Source: Prorocentrum cordatum (lineage: Eukaryota > Sar > Dinophyceae > Prorocentrales > Prorocentraceae). From it: 64,000 bases of DNA. The stretch covers positions 332,501-396,500 of the forward strand of contig CAUYUJ010012614.1 of assembly GCA_963575745.1 (NCBI GenBank), read 5' to 3'. The notes beneath the pieces are model-generated. The model had not been told where the DNA came from, did no database searches, and saw only the letters and a list, made by a program, of their open reading frames with translations. Positions 61,640-64,000 of this stretch are shown in pieces; within the stretch, counting starts at the first letter, position 1, and the number at the start of each line of letters is the position of its first letter. The translations under genes and the position numbers were made by a program.

Positions 61640-62954
61640 CCATGACGCCGCGCGCGTAGCGCACGGGATCGCGGGGGGCTTCCTGGCCCGTGTGCCGGAA
61701 CAGGCCGTGCATGATTTCGCAAGAGCAATTCAAGCTAGGATGGCCCTGGGCATCCGGGGGCACCTCGAAGGGTGGCCGCTGCGCAGATACAACTGGGACT
61801 TGTTCGCCGCCATCTGGACCCTGCAGCTGGCCAACCCAGCAAACCTCGACCGTGGCCGCCTGTGCCAATTGTTCCGAGAAGTGGGCATCAGGGACGAAGC
61901 CGCAAGGCAGCTCCCTTTCACACAATGGTTTGCCCCCGAACCGGACCCGACATACACCGCCCATCAGGCTTGGCTCGACGCTCCAGGTTCGAGAGGCACT
62001 GACATCGACGCGTCCACCAGTCACGCCATGGAAGAGGGCACCCTGGACAGGTTAGAGCAGCTGACCACGAGACTTGGTGATCTACACTGGGAAGACAGGC
62101 GGAGACAAGACCCCGGAAGAGCGCCTGGGCGCAGGAGAGGCATGACACCGCAAGAGGGCGGTTCGGCCTTCCCTCTTAACTTAAGTGCCAGCGGCAACAG
62201 AAGCAGAAACCGACGCAACATGCCCCCGCCGGCCAGGGCGACCACCCCCCCGGCGGCCGACATCGACGGCACCGCGGGCCCTTCCGCCGACAATGCAGGC
62301 ACATCGTCAGCGGTAGGCAGAAGCGGTGCCCCGATCGGGGGCCACACCCCCGGGCCTCGCAAGGGGGGAGGCAGACGCCCCACGGGCAACAACGGCTCGC
62401 AAGCCACAAACACGGCCCCCACGGCCCCCACGAGTGGGCACGACTGCCCAGGCGAAGGAGGCGGAGACCCCGCCTCCGTCGACAGCGCCCACAACACCGC
62501 CCCCAGCCAGAGTCCAGGGCCTCCCAGTCCCAGCGACCGGCAGCAGGAGCCCCCACCGAGGACCTCCAACCCGGCGGGGGCTGACCCCAGCCGCCCGCCA
62601 GGAGAAACAACCTTCAGGGCAACGCTCCTGGCGCGACCCGTGCCCGACGCCGCCCTGAGAAACGATCTCGACCCCCTAGGCCGAGGTGGCGCGCCCAGGG
62701 TCGGCGAGAACCTTCCGCCCTGCATGGGGGCCGATTGGAGAAGAGCTCTGGGCGCCCTATCGACCCCCCTTCAGGCGGCGATAGGGGGCGGTGCAGGCGC
62801 CCCGGCTGGTCTTTCCGCAGACTGGCGAAACAACCGTTCCAGCTCCTATCGTCCAACGCTGTCACCGTCATGCTCCGCGTTGATGCGGGCCCCGAAGGCG
62901 CAGGCACCACCGGCGAAATGCCAGGCGGCCACGACGGGGGCGGCGGAGGCCTAA
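61640..62954 (+). CDS. continuation, eighth segment: gag-like protein with Pro/Gly linker
   Basis: Open frame with a compact, helical first part (HDFARAIQARMALGIRGHLE, WPLRRYNWDLFAAIWTLQLA, FREVGIRDEAARQLPFTQW) and a ~230-residue Pro/Gly/Asn/Ser-rich linker, then GADWRRALGALSTPLQAAIG. A structured head plus a disordered linker fits a gag-type or adaptor protein of a retroelement, but no motif proves it. The coding switches frame near 62850. Confidence 0.5.
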
Positions 62955-63208
62955 TCACGCCTGGCGCGCAGAACGAGGGCGCCCCCCGCCCGCGAGCGGC
63001 AGGCAGAAGCCCGGGGCCCGAGCAAAGAGACCCCGACGCCCGCGTCCCTCAATGCTCTCTCCCCCCGCGCCCAGGACAGGAAGGGGCATTCCTAGAGCTC
63101 CCGCCCGGGCGGCCGCGAGACAAGGAACCCGAAGTTGCAGACGAACCCCCAGATCAGACACTGCAGTGCGGCGACCCGCGCGCGAACGCTCCAGAAGGCC
63201 TCATGTAG
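62840..63208 (+). CDS. continuation, ninth segment: acidic linker
   Basis: From SSNAVTVMLRVDAGPEGAG through Gly/Pro/Asp/Glu-rich sequence (REAS-like turns, EVADEPPDQTLQCGDPRANA) to a stop at 63206-63208. It looks like a disordered linker rather than a domain. Confidence 0.35.
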   Translation, partial: QLLSSNAVTVMLRVDAGPEGAGTTGEMPGGHDGGGGGLITPGAQNEGAPRPRAAGRSPGPEQRDPDARVPQCSLPPRPGQEGAFLELPPGRPRDKEPEVADEPPDQTLQCGDPRANAPEGLM

Positions 63209-63690
63209 CAATCCCTGGCACTCGCTCCCTGAGAGAGCTCTGGGACGGAGGCCCCAGGCGCGACGGCGCACCCCAGCCAAGCGTTGGCGAACAGTGCAGG
63301 GGGGCAAGTCGACCTGCGCAGAGCCCCGCTAACGCCCATGACCACAGGCAACGAAGAGCCAGACGCCGCGTCGTCGAGACCCGTCCGGAGGAAGCCACCG
63401 CAGCCCCAGCCCCGGCGGACGTATTGCAGCAAGTCTGGGCGCGCCGCCGCGACGAGCATGCGGGGCTCTCCACGGTCGCCCCCCCCCCCCCAGACGCGAT
63501 CCTGGCCGCGTGCCAGGTCGCAGGTCTCGATGACAGCTTGGTCCCGGGAACCCTTCGATCTCTCCAGGAGCGAGGAACCGTCTCCCGTGGACCAGCGCAC
63601 GCTGCCTGGCAAATAACAGGGCAGCTGCGCCTCGAACAAGGCACCAGGGACGACGCGCGGTGGACCTCACTCAGCAAACCAGAGTTCGGG
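63209..63690 (+). CDS. continuation, tenth segment
   Basis: Frame open from ~63052, coding-like from ~63210: RSLRELWDGGPRRDGAPQPS, ADVLQQVWARRRDEHAGLST, PDAILAACQVAGLDDSLVPG. It spans a C homopolymer (63480-63490). It leads toward the methyltransferase start, which is in the next frame. Confidence 0.4.
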
Positions 63691-63989
63691 TCGAAGACCC
63701 CAGACCAAACCCCAGCAGCGAGACAGGGGCAAGCATTCACCTTGTCTCCCTCTTTGACGGCTGCGGACTGGCCAGGCTAGCGGTTGGAGACTTGCTGACA
63801 AGAATCTCCGCAAGCCAACGGTTCCGAACCTCCGTTTTCGTGGAAATCAACGATGAAACCGCCAGCGCCGTCGAACAATCATGGTTCCAACCTACTGCCA
63901 CGGCCTGCGACAGCGGCCCCCCGCGCAGGCGCCCGTGCAAGGACGTTTGGGACATGTTCCGAGGCAGCGGCACTGACACCCCTTGGTAA
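63660..63989 (+). CDS. C5 cytosine-DNA methyltransferase, N-terminal fragment
   Basis: Reads ...IHLVSLFDGCGLARLAVGDL then FVEINDETASAVEQSWF. The S-L-F-D-G-x-G and the following hydrophobic helix are motif I (S-adenosylmethionine binding) of C5 methyltransferases, close to the DNMT3-type SLFDGIA-TGL form. F-V-E-I-N-D-E is the motif II acidic strand end. C-K-D-V-W-D could be motif III. Motif IV with the catalytic Pro-Cys would lie beyond the window. The frame ends at TAA 63987-63989, 11 bases before the window edge, so the gene continues in another frame or exon, or is broken. The substrate would be cytosine in DNA. Confidence 0.65.
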   Translation: MDLTQQTRVRVEDPRPNPSSETGASIHLVSLFDGCGLARLAVGDLLTRISASQRFRTSVFVEINDETASAVEQSWFQPTATACDSGPPRRRPCKDVWDMFRGSGTDTPW

Positions 63990-64000
63990 AGACAGGTGAG

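Overview
The window looks like nuclear DNA of a GC-rich dinoflagellate. This rests on four things: very GC-biased codon use; protein families whose style (Cys-rich, HMG-like and RNase H-like repeated gene families) I associate with dinoflagellate genomes; repeat-filled introns; and an extreme density of simple and interspersed repeats. A Prorocentrum- or Polarella-like genome is my inference, not something the sequence proves. I found no rRNA, tRNA, CRISPR array, telomere repeat or dinoflagellate spliced-leader sequence. All supportable coding is on the + strand. Most long open frames elsewhere are by-products of stop-free repeats.

Layout. 1-3.4 kb: intergenic DNA and copy 1 of a ~1.2 kb repeat. 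3.4-5.76 kb: gene A, two open frames separated by a G homopolymer, with a transposase/RNase H-like look. 7.0-9.8 kb: gene B, two coding blocks around a repeat-filled intron. 9.9-12.6 kb: a block of structured repeats (purine/pyrimidine tracts, covarying hairpins, a 13-bp minisatellite, a 168-bp unit with a 40-bp palindrome). 12.95-18.54 kb: gene C, a multi-block gene; copy 2 of the 1.2 kb repeat forms one of its introns. 18.5-28.3 kb: mainly repeats with a few orphan candidate exons, including a degenerate EF-hand.

28.3-46.6 kb: six head-to-tail copies of a repeat family separated by TTG-type trinucleotide arrays. This region also holds a 160-bp satellite and a ~10 kb block (34.0-44.0 kb) whose mirrored ends abut TTG arrays, so it may be one large insertion. 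That block carries a 411-codon frame and a multi-part TE-like gene ending in a clear 97-nt GT-AG intron and a short last exon. 46.8-49.7 kb: a 2.9 kb GAC array with ~420-bp higher-order structure, followed by a plausible exon.

51.5-55.8 kb: remains of a tyrosine-recombinase (DIRS/PAT/Ngaro-like) retroelement, with an RNase H fragment, a recombinase fragment and repeats ordered A1-coding-B1-A2-B2. 57.6-64.0 kb: nearly continuous + strand coding that changes frame about every 0.3-1.3 kb. It starts with a RING-like protein and ends at the window edge in the start of a C5 cytosine-DNA methyltransferase. Retroelements carrying such methyltransferases are known from dinoflagellates, so this is the most interesting region.
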